Source of the DNA: Candidatus Aminicenantota bacterium
GTDB taxonomy: Bacteria > Acidobacteriota > Aminicenantia > Aminicenantales > Saccharicenantaceae
Reading direction: 5' to 3'
Assembly (NCBI GenBank): GCA_026393975.1
Contig: JAPKZD010000005.1
Span: forward strand, 1-64,000
Length of the DNA: 64,000 nucleotides
Positions 27,973-35,783 of the stretch are shown piece by piece (position 1 is the stretch's first letter; every line of letters begins with the position of its first letter). Made by a program: the position numbers and the translations under genes. The notes under the pieces are model-generated. The model did not search any database, was not told the DNA's origin, and saw nothing but the letters and a program-made list of their open reading frames with translations.

Positions 27973-28844
27973 ACGGGGTCGCCAACGGCCGCCTCGGGAA
28001 GCGCAAGCGGGCCGACCTCTTTTTCCGTGTTCTGGCCACCGCCTCGGCCGCCGTCGTCCTTTTCTCCCTCCTCCTCATCCTCGGGACCATCCTCTGGAAG
28101 TCCGTCCCCGCCTTGAGCCTGTCCATGCTCACGCAAACACCGAAGGGCGGCTTTTACCTGGGCAAGGAGGGCGGCATCCTGAATGCCATCCTGGGCTCCC
28201 TGTACCTCGCCGTCGGGGCCACCGTCCTGGCCTTGCTCTTGAGCCTTCCCCTCGCCCTCTACCTCAACCTCTACAAGGGCCGCGCCTCGAAGACGGCCGT
28301 CTGGACGCGCTTTTTCCTGGACGTCCTCTGGGGCGTGCCGTCCATCGTTTACGGGGCCTTCGGCTTCGTCGTCATGCTGGCCTTGGGCCTGAGGGCCTCG
28401 CTTCTTGCCGGGATGCTGACCGTCGCCCTCCTCGAATTTCCGATCATGTGCCGGGCCATCGACGAGGTCATGCGTCTCGTCCCCCTCGAGCTCAAGGAGG
28501 CCTCCGATTCTCTCGGGGCCACCCGCTTCGAGACGGCCCTCAAGGTCATGGTCCGTCAATGCGCCCCGGGCATCTTGACCGGGGCGCTTCTCGCCTTCGG
28601 CCGGGGCATCGGCGACGCCGCCTCGGTCCTGTTCACGGCCGGGTTCACCGACCGCGTCCCGGCCTCGCTCGCCGACCCGGCGGCGACCCTGCCCTTGGCC
28701 ATCTTCTTCCAGCTGGGGACGCCGTTCCCCGAGGTCCAGCAGAGGGCCTACGCCTCGGCCGCGGTCCTGACCCTGATCATCCTCCTCATCAGCCTGGCCG
28801 GCCGGGCGGTGAGCCGAAAGGTCACCCGACATGTCGTCAGATAA
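27969..28844 (+). CDS. pstA: Phosphate-type ABC transporter permease PstA
   Basis: 291 residues from GTG 27969, overlapping the pstC stop by 4 bp. About six membrane helices. It has the permease signature EVMRLVPLELKEASDSLGATRFETALKVMV and the PstA-type FLDVLWGVPSIVYGAFGF. A short ordered hydrophilic N-terminus (GRLGKRKRADLF) precedes the first helix. Confidence 0.93.
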   Translation: MNGVANGRLGKRKRADLFFRVLATASAAVVLFSLLLILGTILWKSVPALSLSMLTQTPKGGFYLGKEGGILNAILGSLYLAVGATVLALLLSLPLALYLNLYKGRASKTAVWTRFFLDVLWGVPSIVYGAFGFVVMLALGLRASLLAGMLTVALLEFPIMCRAIDEVMRLVPLELKEASDSLGATRFETALKVMVRQCAPGILTGALLAFGRGIGDAASVLFTAGFTDRVPASLADPAATLPLAIFFQLGTPFPEVQQRAYASAAVLTLIILLISLAGRAVSRKVTRHVVR

Positions 28845-28859
28845 CGGACGGACACGCCC

Positions 28860-29621
28860 ATGAACGGACCGGCGCCCATCAGCATCCGGAACCTGAGCGT
28901 CTATTACGGCGACCTCCAGGTCCTCAAGGACGTCAACCTGGACATCCCGGCCAAAAAGATCACAGTCATCATTGGGCCGTCGGGCTGCGGCAAGACGACC
29001 CTCCTCAAGTCGCTCAACCGCCTGCTGGATACGGCCGAGGGGGCGCGCGTCCAGGGTGAGGTCATCCTTGACGGGGAGAATATCTACGCGCCCAGGACCG
29101 AGGTCACCCGGATCAGGAAAAAGATGGGGCTTCTCTCCCAGAAACCCCAGGTCCTGCCCATGTCGATCTACGAGAACGTCGCCTACGGCCCGCGGATCCA
29201 CGGGCTTAGAGCGAAGAAGGACCTCGGCCGCCGGGTCGAACACTACCTTAAGGTGGCCGGCCTCTGGGAGGAAGTGAAGGACAGGCTCCGCGAACCGGCC
29301 TCCGTCCTTTCGGTCGGACAGCAGCAGAGACTGTGCCTGGCCCGGGGCCTCGCGGTCGAGCCGGAAATCATCCTCGGCGACGAGCCGACCTCGGCCCTCG
29401 ACCCCCAGTCAAGCCAGAACGTCGAGCGGCGGCTGATCGAGCTCAAGCAAGAATACACCGTGGTCGTCGTCACCCACATCCTGCGCCAGGCCCGGCGCGT
29501 GGCCGACTACCTGGCTTTTCTCTACCTGGGGGAGCTCGTCGAGCACGGTCCGGCGGCCGAGGTCTTCGCGAATCCCCAAGACCCGCGGACCCGGGCCTAC
29601 CTCACCGGCGAGATCAGCTGA
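28860..29621 (+). CDS. pstB: Phosphate-type ABC transporter ATP-binding protein PstB
   Basis: 253 residues. Walker A GPSGCGKTTLLKSLNRLLD (typical PstB NR motif), Q-loop KMGLLSQKPQVLPMSIYENV, signature LSVGQQQRLCLARGLAVEPEIILGDEPTSALDP and the switch His in VVVVTHILRQARRVADY. Complete. The operon ends here without phoU; the 3' end overlaps the convergent HATPase gene by 8 bp. Confidence 0.95.
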   Translation: MNGPAPISIRNLSVYYGDLQVLKDVNLDIPAKKITVIIGPSGCGKTTLLKSLNRLLDTAEGARVQGEVILDGENIYAPRTEVTRIRKKMGLLSQKPQVLPMSIYENVAYGPRIHGLRAKKDLGRRVEHYLKVAGLWEEVKDRLREPASVLSVGQQQRLCLARGLAVEPEIILGDEPTSALDPQSSQNVERRLIELKQEYTVVVVTHILRQARRVADYLAFLYLGELVEHGPAAEVFANPQDPRTRAYLTGEIS

Positions 29622-30144
29622 CGCCGATTCTTTTCAAACCGGTCCGGAGCAAATCCCGGAGTGCGGCGATCTCGGCGGACGTGGTGGCCCGGCCGGGAAA
29701 GGCGCGGCGTAAATAGCTGAAACGTAATCCATTCCGGGTGTGCCGGTAGCGGAATTCGACCTCGGCGTAGCCGAAGAAGAGCATCATCATCGTCTCGGCC
29801 ATTTTCGTCAGGGGCGGCCTGTCGATGTGACGGAAACGGAACCGGGCCGTGACCCGTGTCCCTTTCCGCGGAACGGATTCGAGGACCACCCTCCCGCCGC
29901 AGACTTCGGCCGTCTGGGCGAGGAGGGGCAGGCCGAGGCCCGTCCTTTTCCGCTTGGTCGTAAAGAACGGGTCGAGGGCCCGTTCTTTCTCCTCCCGCGA
30001 CATGCCCGGGCCGTTGTCCGTCACCCGGAACGACAGGAGGTTCCGTCCCGAGTTCTCGTTGACCGCGATGAGGACCCGCGTCGCGCCGGCCGCGACCGCG
30101 TTTTCGACGATGTCGAGGATGTGGAGAGAGAGATCCTCCATCAT
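29614..30144 (-). CDS. HATPase_c-domain protein of the hydrogenase-linked regulatory operon
   Basis: 176 residues from ATG 30144, overlapping the PHP stop as ATGA. The GHKL ATPase domain (about 1-110) has HILDIVENAVAAGA (N-box), VTDNGPGM (G1) and RTGLGLPLLAQTAEVCGG (G2). There is no dimerisation/phospho-acceptor domain, so it is not a stand-alone histidine kinase. The C-terminal 65 residues have no known domain. It is probably a protein kinase-like signalling partner for the operon. Similar sets of genes accompany [FeFe]-hydrogenase operons in Thermotoga and clostridia (recalled, not searched). Confidence 0.75.
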   Translation of the reverse strand: MMEDLSLHILDIVENAVAAGATRVLIAVNENSGRNLLSFRVTDNGPGMSREEKERALDPFFTTKRKRTGLGLPLLAQTAEVCGGRVVLESVPRKGTRVTARFRFRHIDRPPLTKMAETMMMLFFGYAEVEFRYRHTRNGLRFSYLRRAFPGRATTSAEIAALRDLLRTGLKRIGVS

Positions 30145-30887
30145 GATGGGAAGATCCTCCGGCCGTCCTTTCCGGCCAGGGCCATGCGGATCTCCTCGAG
30201 GTTCGGCGAAGCGACGAGAAAATCGGTCGTGGCGCGGCCGATCTCCTCCGGCCGATGGGCGTCCGAGAAACGGACCACGGGGAGGGGGTCGAACGGGCCG
30301 AGCGCTTCCCGGGCCTCGGCGATAGTCAGGCGCGGCGAGACTTCGACGGCCTCGAGGCGAAGTCCGGGCGGGATGAACCCGAGCTGGGAGATGATGCTGA
30401 ACGACTCCCGGTCGACGTGGCAGGCGATGGCCAGGCCGCCGTGGCCATGGATGAGGTCGACGGCCTCCTGGACGGAAAAAAGCGTCGCCCCGAAGAGACA
30501 GCGTGGGCTGAACCCCGTGACGAAATCCGCGGCGTCGACGATGACCTGGTCCTTGACGAATTTTTTTTTCGAGGGGACATCGGGGAGGTTCCGGTAGACT
30601 GTCGCCTGGAAAGGGCCGAGTTCGGTTCCGGGGTCGAACAGCCCGAGGATGTGGACTTCCTCGGCGGTCGTCATCTCCATCCCGGGCAGGACGGCCAGCT
30701 CCGTGCCCCGGGCGGCCTCGATGACGGCGGCGGCGTTCTCCGTCGTGTTGTGGTCGGTGACGGCTATGAGGTCCAGCCCGGCCGCCCGGGCCCGGTCGAC
30801 GACCGTGCGCGGAGACATCGACAGCTCCCCGCACGGCGACAGGCAGGTGTGGACGTGGAGGTCGGCCCGGAAACGCCGGAGCTCCAT
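30141..30887 (-). CDS. PHP-domain metal-dependent phosphoesterase
   Basis: 248 residues from ATG 30887, overlapping the previous stop (TGATG). PHP motifs are intact: ADLHVHTCLSPCG (HxH), VTDHNT, LPGMEMTTAEEVHILGLF, IACHVDRES and RFSDAH near the C-terminus. Relatives hydrolyse phosphate esters of nucleotides or proteins. Its place between a DRTGG protein and a GHKL ATPase suggests it is the phosphatase of a signalling circuit; that is inference. Confidence 0.85.
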   Translation of the reverse strand: MELRRFRADLHVHTCLSPCGELSMSPRTVVDRARAAGLDLIAVTDHNTTENAAAVIEAARGTELAVLPGMEMTTAEEVHILGLFDPGTELGPFQATVYRNLPDVPSKKKFVKDQVIVDAADFVTGFSPRCLFGATLFSVQEAVDLIHGHGGLAIACHVDRESFSIISQLGFIPPGLRLEAVEVSPRLTIAEAREALGPFDPLPVVRFSDAHRPEEIGRATTDFLVASPNLEEIRMALAGKDGRRIFPS

Positions 30888-31228
30888 CAACTCCCTTTGA
30901 TCCCCAGCCCGTAGAGCCGGCCCGCGAGCTCGAATGCGCCGAGCCGGGTGCCGAGAACGGGCACGCCTTCCTTTTCCGCCTGCTGGAGGGTTTCGGGGGC
31001 TGGCTCCCGGCCGTTGACGAGGACGATCCCGGCGAGCTCCTTGAGGACGGCGACGGCGACGATGTTTGGGTGGATCTGCATCGTGACCCAGAGGTCGTCC
31101 TTGCGGCCGTGGCCGATGACGTCGCTTAGCAGGTCGCTCGCATACCCGCCGAGGACGGGCCGTTCGAGCGGGGTACCCGCCGTATAGACCTTGAGATCGA
31201 GACGTGTCGCCAGGTCCGACAGTTTCAT
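30887..31228 (-). CDS. DRTGG-domain protein (copy 2)
   Basis: 113 residues from ATG 31228, overlapping the [FeFe]-like gene stop by 4 bp. The whole protein is one DRTGG-like domain (YASDLLSDVIGHGRKDDLWV, NIVAVAVLKELAGIVLVNGREP, EGVPVLGTRLGAFELAGRLYGLG). DRTGG domains occur beside CBS domains and in phosphotransacetylases and probably bind a nucleotide. It is a paralogue of the protein at 32929-33282. Confidence 0.82.
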   Translation of the reverse strand: MKLSDLATRLDLKVYTAGTPLERPVLGGYASDLLSDVIGHGRKDDLWVTMQIHPNIVAVAVLKELAGIVLVNGREPAPETLQQAEKEGVPVLGTRLGAFELAGRLYGLGIKGS

Positions 31229-32499
31229 CGCTTCTCCTTCTTGACGAACGGGCAGTCGTCGACATGCGCCAGCCCGCGGACGACGTCGTCGGCCAGCGTC
31301 CAGCAGTCCGGTGCCCCGCAGACCCCGCAGTCCTTGCGCGGCAGGCCGGCGAAGATCTTCTCCCGGCGCTTGGCCTTGCGGATGGCTTTGGCCGGGTCGC
31401 GGTCGAGGGGCCGGGATTCGACGGGCGATACCGGGTGGTCGAAGGACAGGAAATTCTTGTGATAAAGCCGGCTGACGTCCTTGGGATCGACGACCGCACG
31501 CTCCCCGGCGGCGGCGACGAGCTGCAGGATCCGGCTCTTGGCCAGGAAGCGGTTCTCCACTTCGAGCGGCCCGCCGACGCAGCCGTCGGGGCAGACCGTG
31601 CACTCGAGCAGGTCGATGTCCTGGAGGAGGCCGGCCTCGACCTGGTCGAGGACCCGCATGGTGTCCTGGATGCCCGAGACGGCCACGGCCCGGTGGTTTT
31701 TGAGGCCACGGGTCTCCCCGCCGGAAAGGGACCAGCCCATGCCTATGCCGCTGAACTGTGTTTCCGGGAAGAGGTGGCGCATGAGCGCGTCCTCCTGGCT
31801 TTTCCGGAGGGCGTTGAGGATCTGGGGGTAGATGTCCCGGATCGAGATGGCCCCGTCGAGGTAGGATTTGTTCAGGGTCGCCGGGCTGTTGATGGAGACC
31901 ATTTTCGCCGGGCAGGGCGTGATGTGGATGATCCCGATTTTTTCGGGGGCGAGGTTCAGCGCCTTGGGCAGGATCGTTCGGAGGATCTTGGCCGCGATCT
32001 CCCGAGGCGGCTCGATGGGCAGGATCTGGCCGCAGAGCGCGGGATAGCGCCCCTGGATGAGCCGGACGACGACCGGACAGGTCGCGGTGATGAACGGCCG
32101 GGGCCGGGGATGCTCGTTGAGGTACTCCTCGACGGCGGCGCAGTTGAGCTCGCAGATCGAGCTGAGGTCATAAACCTCGTTGAAGCCGCCCCGGCGCAGG
32201 GCGGACAGGATCTCGGTGGGCAGGTTGGCGGCGCCGAACTGTCCGTAAAGCACGGTCGACGGGATGGCTACCTTGTATTCGAAGGCGTCGAGGGCCGCGA
32301 ACGACGTCGTGTGGGAATGGACGGCGTCGTAGGGGCAGACGCGCAGACACTCGCCGCAGTCGATGCACAGCTCATCGATGATCTGCGCCTTGCCGTCCCT
32401 GACCCGGATGGCCCTGGTCGGGCAGGCGGTCAGGCAATGAACACAGCCGATGCACTTGTCCTTGGTGATGTGGATGGAGTGGAAGTTCTTCTCTTTCAT
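31225..32499 (-). CDS. Sensory [FeFe]-hydrogenase-like iron-sulfur protein
   Basis: 424 residues. Two [4Fe-4S] ferredoxin motifs come first (CIGCVHCLTACP and CIDCGECLRVCP, residues 16-55). A [FeFe]-hydrogenase large-subunit-like domain follows with degenerate H-cluster motifs: L1 TATCP (C141; canonical TSCCP), L2 TPCPAK (C196, K199) and L3 CTVCPDGCVGG (C300, C303, C307). The four cubane ligands are kept, but the proton-relay cysteine of L1 is replaced by Thr140. A C-terminal CGVCGAPDCWTLADDVVRG matches the Fe-S domain of CODH/ACS-type proteins. The pattern fits hydrogen- or redox-sensing members (group C/D-like) rather than a catalytic enzyme. Confidence 0.82.
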   Translation of the reverse strand: MKEKNFHSIHITKDKCIGCVHCLTACPTRAIRVRDGKAQIIDELCIDCGECLRVCPYDAVHSHTTSFAALDAFEYKVAIPSTVLYGQFGAANLPTEILSALRRGGFNEVYDLSSICELNCAAVEEYLNEHPRPRPFITATCPVVVRLIQGRYPALCGQILPIEPPREIAAKILRTILPKALNLAPEKIGIIHITPCPAKMVSINSPATLNKSYLDGAISIRDIYPQILNALRKSQEDALMRHLFPETQFSGIGMGWSLSGGETRGLKNHRAVAVSGIQDTMRVLDQVEAGLLQDIDLLECTVCPDGCVGGPLEVENRFLAKSRILQLVAAAGERAVVDPKDVSRLYHKNFLSFDHPVSPVESRPLDRDPAKAIRKAKRREKIFAGLPRKDCGVCGAPDCWTLADDVVRGLAHVDDCPFVKKEKR

Positions 32500-32939
32500 G
32501 GCTTGTATCCGTTCGTCCGGATGATGATCTCCAGGCGGGTCCCTTGGCCCGTCTGGGAATCGACGTGGAAGACGTCGGAGTTCCGCTTGATGTTCGGCAG
32601 GCCCATGCCCGCGCCGAAACCGAGCTCCCGCAGCTCCGGTGTCGCTGTCGAGTACCCTTCGGTCATGGCCAGCTCGATGTCGGCGATGCCCGGGCCCTGG
32701 TCGTCGACCGTGATGCGGACCTCCTGCGGGGAGACGGCCAGGTCCATCCGGCCCTGCCAGGCATACATGATGACGTTCATCTCCGCCTCGTAGGCGGCGA
32801 TGGCCGCCCGGCGTACGGTTTTGACGTCGAGGCCGAGGTCCTTCAGGAGCTCCTTGATCCGGCAGGCGACGGTCCCAGCCTTGGCAAAATCGCCGCCCTT
32901 GACCGGAAACTCCTGGCGGTAGACGTCCTCAGCGGCCAT
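32496..32939 (-). CDS. RsbW/RsbT-like serine-kinase / anti-sigma regulatory protein
   Basis: 147 residues. A compact GHKL ATPase fold: RRAAIAAYEAEMNVIMYAW (N-box region), ITVDDQGPGI (G1), FGAGMGLPNIKRNSD (G2) and GTRLEIII. The size and motifs match the RsbW/RsbT anti-sigma regulatory kinase family. It overlaps both neighbours by a few bases, so it is made in step with the DRTGG and [FeFe]-like proteins. Its partner (an STAS protein or sigma factor) is not in the window. Confidence 0.85.
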   Translation of the reverse strand: MAAEDVYRQEFPVKGGDFAKAGTVACRIKELLKDLGLDVKTVRRAAIAAYEAEMNVIMYAWQGRMDLAVSPQEVRITVDDQGPGIADIELAMTEGYSTATPELRELGFGAGMGLPNIKRNSDVFHVDSQTGQGTRLEIIIRTNGYKP

Positions 32940-33282
32940 GGGGACCGTCCTTGAAGAAGACCGCGAGCCGGGAACACGCTTCGAACATCGGCATTTTCGT
33001 GGCGATGAGGGGCAGGTTTTTCGAACGGGCCTGGTCGACGACCTCGGGGCCCGGCCGTTTCCCCTGGACGAAGACGACCGCCGCCAGGTCGGCGACGGAG
33101 CACGTGCAGACGACGTGGGGATTCGCTAGGCCCGTCAGGAGGAGAGAGCCGGGTTCGGCCGAGGTCAGGACGTCGCTCATGAGGTCGGAAGCGAAGACCT
33201 TCGGAAAGGCGACCTCGAGCGGGCTTCCCGGGGTCAGCAGTTCGCCATCGAGGAGGGCCAGAACGTCCTTGAGCACGATCAT
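32929..33282 (-). CDS. DRTGG-domain protein (copy 1), first gene of the regulatory operon
   Basis: 117 residues from ATG 33282 with GGGAGG 6 nt upstream. One DRTGG-like domain (FASDLMSDVLTSAEPGSLLL, TCSVADLAAVVFVQGKRP, NLPLIATKMPMFEACSRLA). It shares the domain and layout with the copy at 30887-31228. It follows a strong terminator and its own promoter, so the regulatory genes form a separate operon from the hnd/gltB-like genes. Confidence 0.82.
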   Translation of the reverse strand: MIVLKDVLALLDGELLTPGSPLEVAFPKVFASDLMSDVLTSAEPGSLLLTGLANPHVVCTCSVADLAAVVFVQGKRPGPEVVDQARSKNLPLIATKMPMFEACSRLAVFFKDGPHGR

Positions 33283-33321
33283 TGGGACCTCCCGCCGCGT
33301 CGGATTCCGAAGGATGAATCC

Positions 33322-33350
33322 ATTATATAGGGAATGCCGAGTGCGGGCAA
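33322..33350 (-). promoter_or_regulatory. Sigma-70 promoter of the regulatory operon
   Basis: TTGCCC (33350-33345), 17-bp spacer, perfect TATAAT (33327-33322) on the minus strand; leader of about 33 nt before ATG 33282. Confidence 0.75.
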
Positions 33351-33385
33351 GGCCTGCCCATCGGGGGGATGGGAATTCCGGGTTC

Positions 33386-33426
33386 AAAAAAACCGGCGGG
33401 AGAAGGCTCTCGCCTTTCTCCCGCCG
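33386..33426 (-). terminator. Strong Rho-independent terminator after the gltB-like gene
   Basis: On the minus strand a GC-rich stem of about 14 bp (CGGCGGGAGAA... paired with ...TTCTCCCGCCG, one bulge) with a 4-nt loop is followed by seven T's. It ends the hndABC-gltB-like transcript 30 bp after its last stop codon. Confidence 0.9.
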
Positions 33427-33455
33427 ATGGGAGGAATCTCAGCCTGCCGGTGAAC

Positions 33456-35039
33456 CTATTTCGCCTTGAGGATCTTCTGGACTTCTTCCTTGTCGACGTC
33501 GGTGATGAACGGGATGCCGCTGATGTCGGCCGCTTCCTTGGTCAGGGAGGCGATGTCGTCCCGGGTGACATAGTCGAGCGTGAACTTGCGCGCGCCGGCC
33601 ATCATCTGCCGCAGGCCCTGGCTCAGCCGCTTGAAGTAGGTGTAGACGCCGATGGCCCCGGCCGGGAGCTCGTCGAACCGGGCCCCGAACCGCCGCCGCA
33701 GCTCGGGGGCGGTGACGAAGATCTCGTCCTTGCTGTTGCCGAAGCGCTCGATGTAGACCGGGACCTGGCCGTCGTTGATGCGGCCGCCGATGGTCTTTCC
33801 GACCATGGCCGCGGCCAGGGGCGAACGGGCCATGCCGACGGCCTTGACGTAGGGCGCGCCGAGGGACAGGGCCTTGAAGATCTGGTCCTCGAAGGTGATG
33901 CCGCCGGCAAAGGCCAGGTCAGGCACGTACTCACCCTGCTTGGCCAGCTGGTCGGCGAACTTCCAGGTGAGCGACCAGATCTCGACGGTCGGGATGCCCC
34001 ACTCGTTCATCATCCGCCAGGGGCTCATGCCCGTGCCGCCGCCCGCGCCGTCCACGGTCAGGAGGTCGAGCTTGGCCTTGGAGGCGTACTTGACGGCCCG
34101 GGCCAGGTCGGCCGGCCGGTAGGCGCCCGTCTTTAGGAAGACGCGCTTGGCCCCGGCCTTGCGCAGTTCCTCGACCCGCTTCATGAAGGAGTCCTCCTCG
34201 ACCATGCCCATGCGGGAGTGGCGTTCGAACTCTTTGAAGCTGCCCTTCTCGAAGGCGGCGATGACGTTCGGGTCGTCGGGGTCGGGCATGACGATGTAGC
34301 CCTTCTTCTTCAAGGCCTGGGCTTTCTTGACGGTCTTGAGCTTGACCTCGCCGCCAATGTCTTTCGCGCCCTGGCCCCACTTGAGCTCGACGGTCTCGAT
34401 GCCCAGCTTCTCGATGGCGTATTCCTGGGTGCCCAGCCGCGTGTCCTCGACGTTGGACTGGACGACGACCTCGCCGTAGCCGTCCTGCCAGTCGCGGTAG
34501 GACTTGATGCGGAACTCCATGTCCGGCGAACGGAAGACCCGGCCGTTCTTGAGCTCGGTCTCGTCGTCCATGCCGCAGACGTTCTCGCCGATCGTCAGGA
34601 TAGCCCCGGAGATGGCCGCGCCGCCGCCAAGACCAGCCCAGTTCTGCCGGGCGACGTTGGTCGAACCCATGCCGGCGATGATGAACGGCACCTTGAGCTT
34701 GATGTCCTTCTTCTGGCCGATCTTGGTTTCGATGGTGACCTTCTCGAAGGTCGCCTTGTCGCTGTCGGCCGGGACGCCCATGGCCCCCTTGGCCGTGCCC
34801 ATGATGCTGAAGTGGGACAGGTCGACGGGGTAGTCCTTCTCGCACCCGGCCGTAATGATGCCGAACGGCTGGGGATAGAGGACTTCCTGCCCGCGGTAGG
34901 CGGATTTCCCGATTTCGCACATCCCGATGCAGCCGTCGACGCAGGTCACGCACATGCCGCTGAAGGGACTGACCGATCCCTCCGTCCTGTTCTTGGTCAG
35001 GGTGGCGGCGCTTCTGTTGAGTCTCGTGAAACTCGGCAT
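33456..35039 (-). CDS. FMN-binding glutamate-synthase-like protein (GltB2 type)
   Basis: 527 residues from ATG 35039 (GAGGAGG 7 nt upstream). The N-terminus has a cysteine-rich segment (CVTCVDGCIGMCEIGKSAYRG, about 29-49) typical of archaeal-type/FMN-only glutamate synthases. The TIM-barrel FMN domain is clear: VPFIIAGMGSTNVARQNWAG, VELKWGQGAKDIGGEVKL, LLTVDGAGGGTGMSPWRMM, LAFAGGITFEDQIFKALSLGAPYVKAVGMARSPL. No glutaminase domain and no partner amidotransferase gene are present. Sitting last in an NADH-module operon, it is the likely substrate-reducing subunit in place of a hydrogenase; its true substrate is unknown. Confidence 0.88.
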   Translation of the reverse strand: MPSFTRLNRSAATLTKNRTEGSVSPFSGMCVTCVDGCIGMCEIGKSAYRGQEVLYPQPFGIITAGCEKDYPVDLSHFSIMGTAKGAMGVPADSDKATFEKVTIETKIGQKKDIKLKVPFIIAGMGSTNVARQNWAGLGGGAAISGAILTIGENVCGMDDETELKNGRVFRSPDMEFRIKSYRDWQDGYGEVVVQSNVEDTRLGTQEYAIEKLGIETVELKWGQGAKDIGGEVKLKTVKKAQALKKKGYIVMPDPDDPNVIAAFEKGSFKEFERHSRMGMVEEDSFMKRVEELRKAGAKRVFLKTGAYRPADLARAVKYASKAKLDLLTVDGAGGGTGMSPWRMMNEWGIPTVEIWSLTWKFADQLAKQGEYVPDLAFAGGITFEDQIFKALSLGAPYVKAVGMARSPLAAAMVGKTIGGRINDGQVPVYIERFGNSKDEIFVTAPELRRRFGARFDELPAGAIGVYTYFKRLSQGLRQMMAGARKFTLDYVTRDDIASLTKEAADISGIPFITDVDKEEVQKILKAK

Positions 35040-35094
35040 AAAATTACCTCCTCATTATCCTTTTTTATTCTTTGGGTTCATGTTTCAAACCCGA

Positions 35095-35775
35095 TCAGGT
35101 CTTTTCCCGGACGCAGGTGCCGCAGCGGCCCGCGTCGTACATCCAGCACTGGAGGTCGTCGTAGTGGTCCAGGCAGGACGGGTCCATGGTCAGACAGCCG
35201 TTGCAGAGGACCCCCTCCGCGTTCGGCCCCTGGCAGCGGAGCTGGCAGACGGGGCAGATGTACATGCACGCGCCGCATAACCGGCATTCCTCCGAACGCA
35301 TGTCGAACGGCGTCGAGATCTTCCGGTTAAGGCCGCGCTTCTGGAAGCCGATGGCCTTGGCGTCCATCTGCTCCGCGCACATCCGGACGCAGAGGCCGCA
35401 GAGGACGCACTCCTTATTGCGGGACGTAAACCGGACCTGGGTGACCCCGAACCGGGAGGCCATGTCCTGGAGGACCTTGGACCCCGGCGCCATGGCCAGC
35501 ATGAGCTCGATCATCATCCGCCGCGCCGCCCAGACCCTTTTGCTGTCCGTCCGGACGACGAGCCCCTCTTCGGCGGGATAAGTGCAGGACGACACGAGCT
35601 TGGTCTTCAGGCCCTCGCCGATCTCGACGAGGCAGAGCCGGCAGCCGCCGTGCGGGGTCAGCCCCTCGTTGAAGCAGAGGGTCGGGATCTCCAGCCCGTA
35701 GAACTTGGCCGTCTCGAGGACCGACCAGCCCTCTTCGGCCTTGACGTCCAAACCGTTCATGCGAAAGGTGATCAT
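35095..35775 (-). CDS. HydA/NuoG N-terminal-like Fe-S subunit without catalytic domain
   Basis: 226 residues from ATG 35775 (GAGAGGGA upstream). An N-terminal [2Fe-2S] domain (TLCFNEGLTPHGGCRLCLVE, VSSCTYP) is followed by two [4Fe-4S] motifs (ECVLCGLCVRMCAEQ and ECRLCGACMYICPVCQLRC). The His-Cys ligated cluster motif normal in NuoG/HydA is absent. The last 40 residues are an unusual Cys-rich tail (CNGCLTMDPSCLD, LQCWMYDAGRCGTCV). In HydABC complexes the corresponding subunit continues into the H-cluster domain; here it stops, so electrons must pass to another subunit, most simply the glutamate-synthase-like protein downstream. Confidence 0.82.
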   Translation of the reverse strand: MITFRMNGLDVKAEEGWSVLETAKFYGLEIPTLCFNEGLTPHGGCRLCLVEIGEGLKTKLVSSCTYPAEEGLVVRTDSKRVWAARRMMIELMLAMAPGSKVLQDMASRFGVTQVRFTSRNKECVLCGLCVRMCAEQMDAKAIGFQKRGLNRKISTPFDMRSEECRLCGACMYICPVCQLRCQGPNAEGVLCNGCLTMDPSCLDHYDDLQCWMYDAGRCGTCVREKT

Positions 35776-35783
35776 ATTCCCTC

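Noticed and set aside
33456-35039. Ordinary glutamate synthase for ammonia assimilation
   Set aside because: No glutaminase domain or partner gene and it is the last gene of an NADH-module operon; an assimilation role is possible but not supported here.
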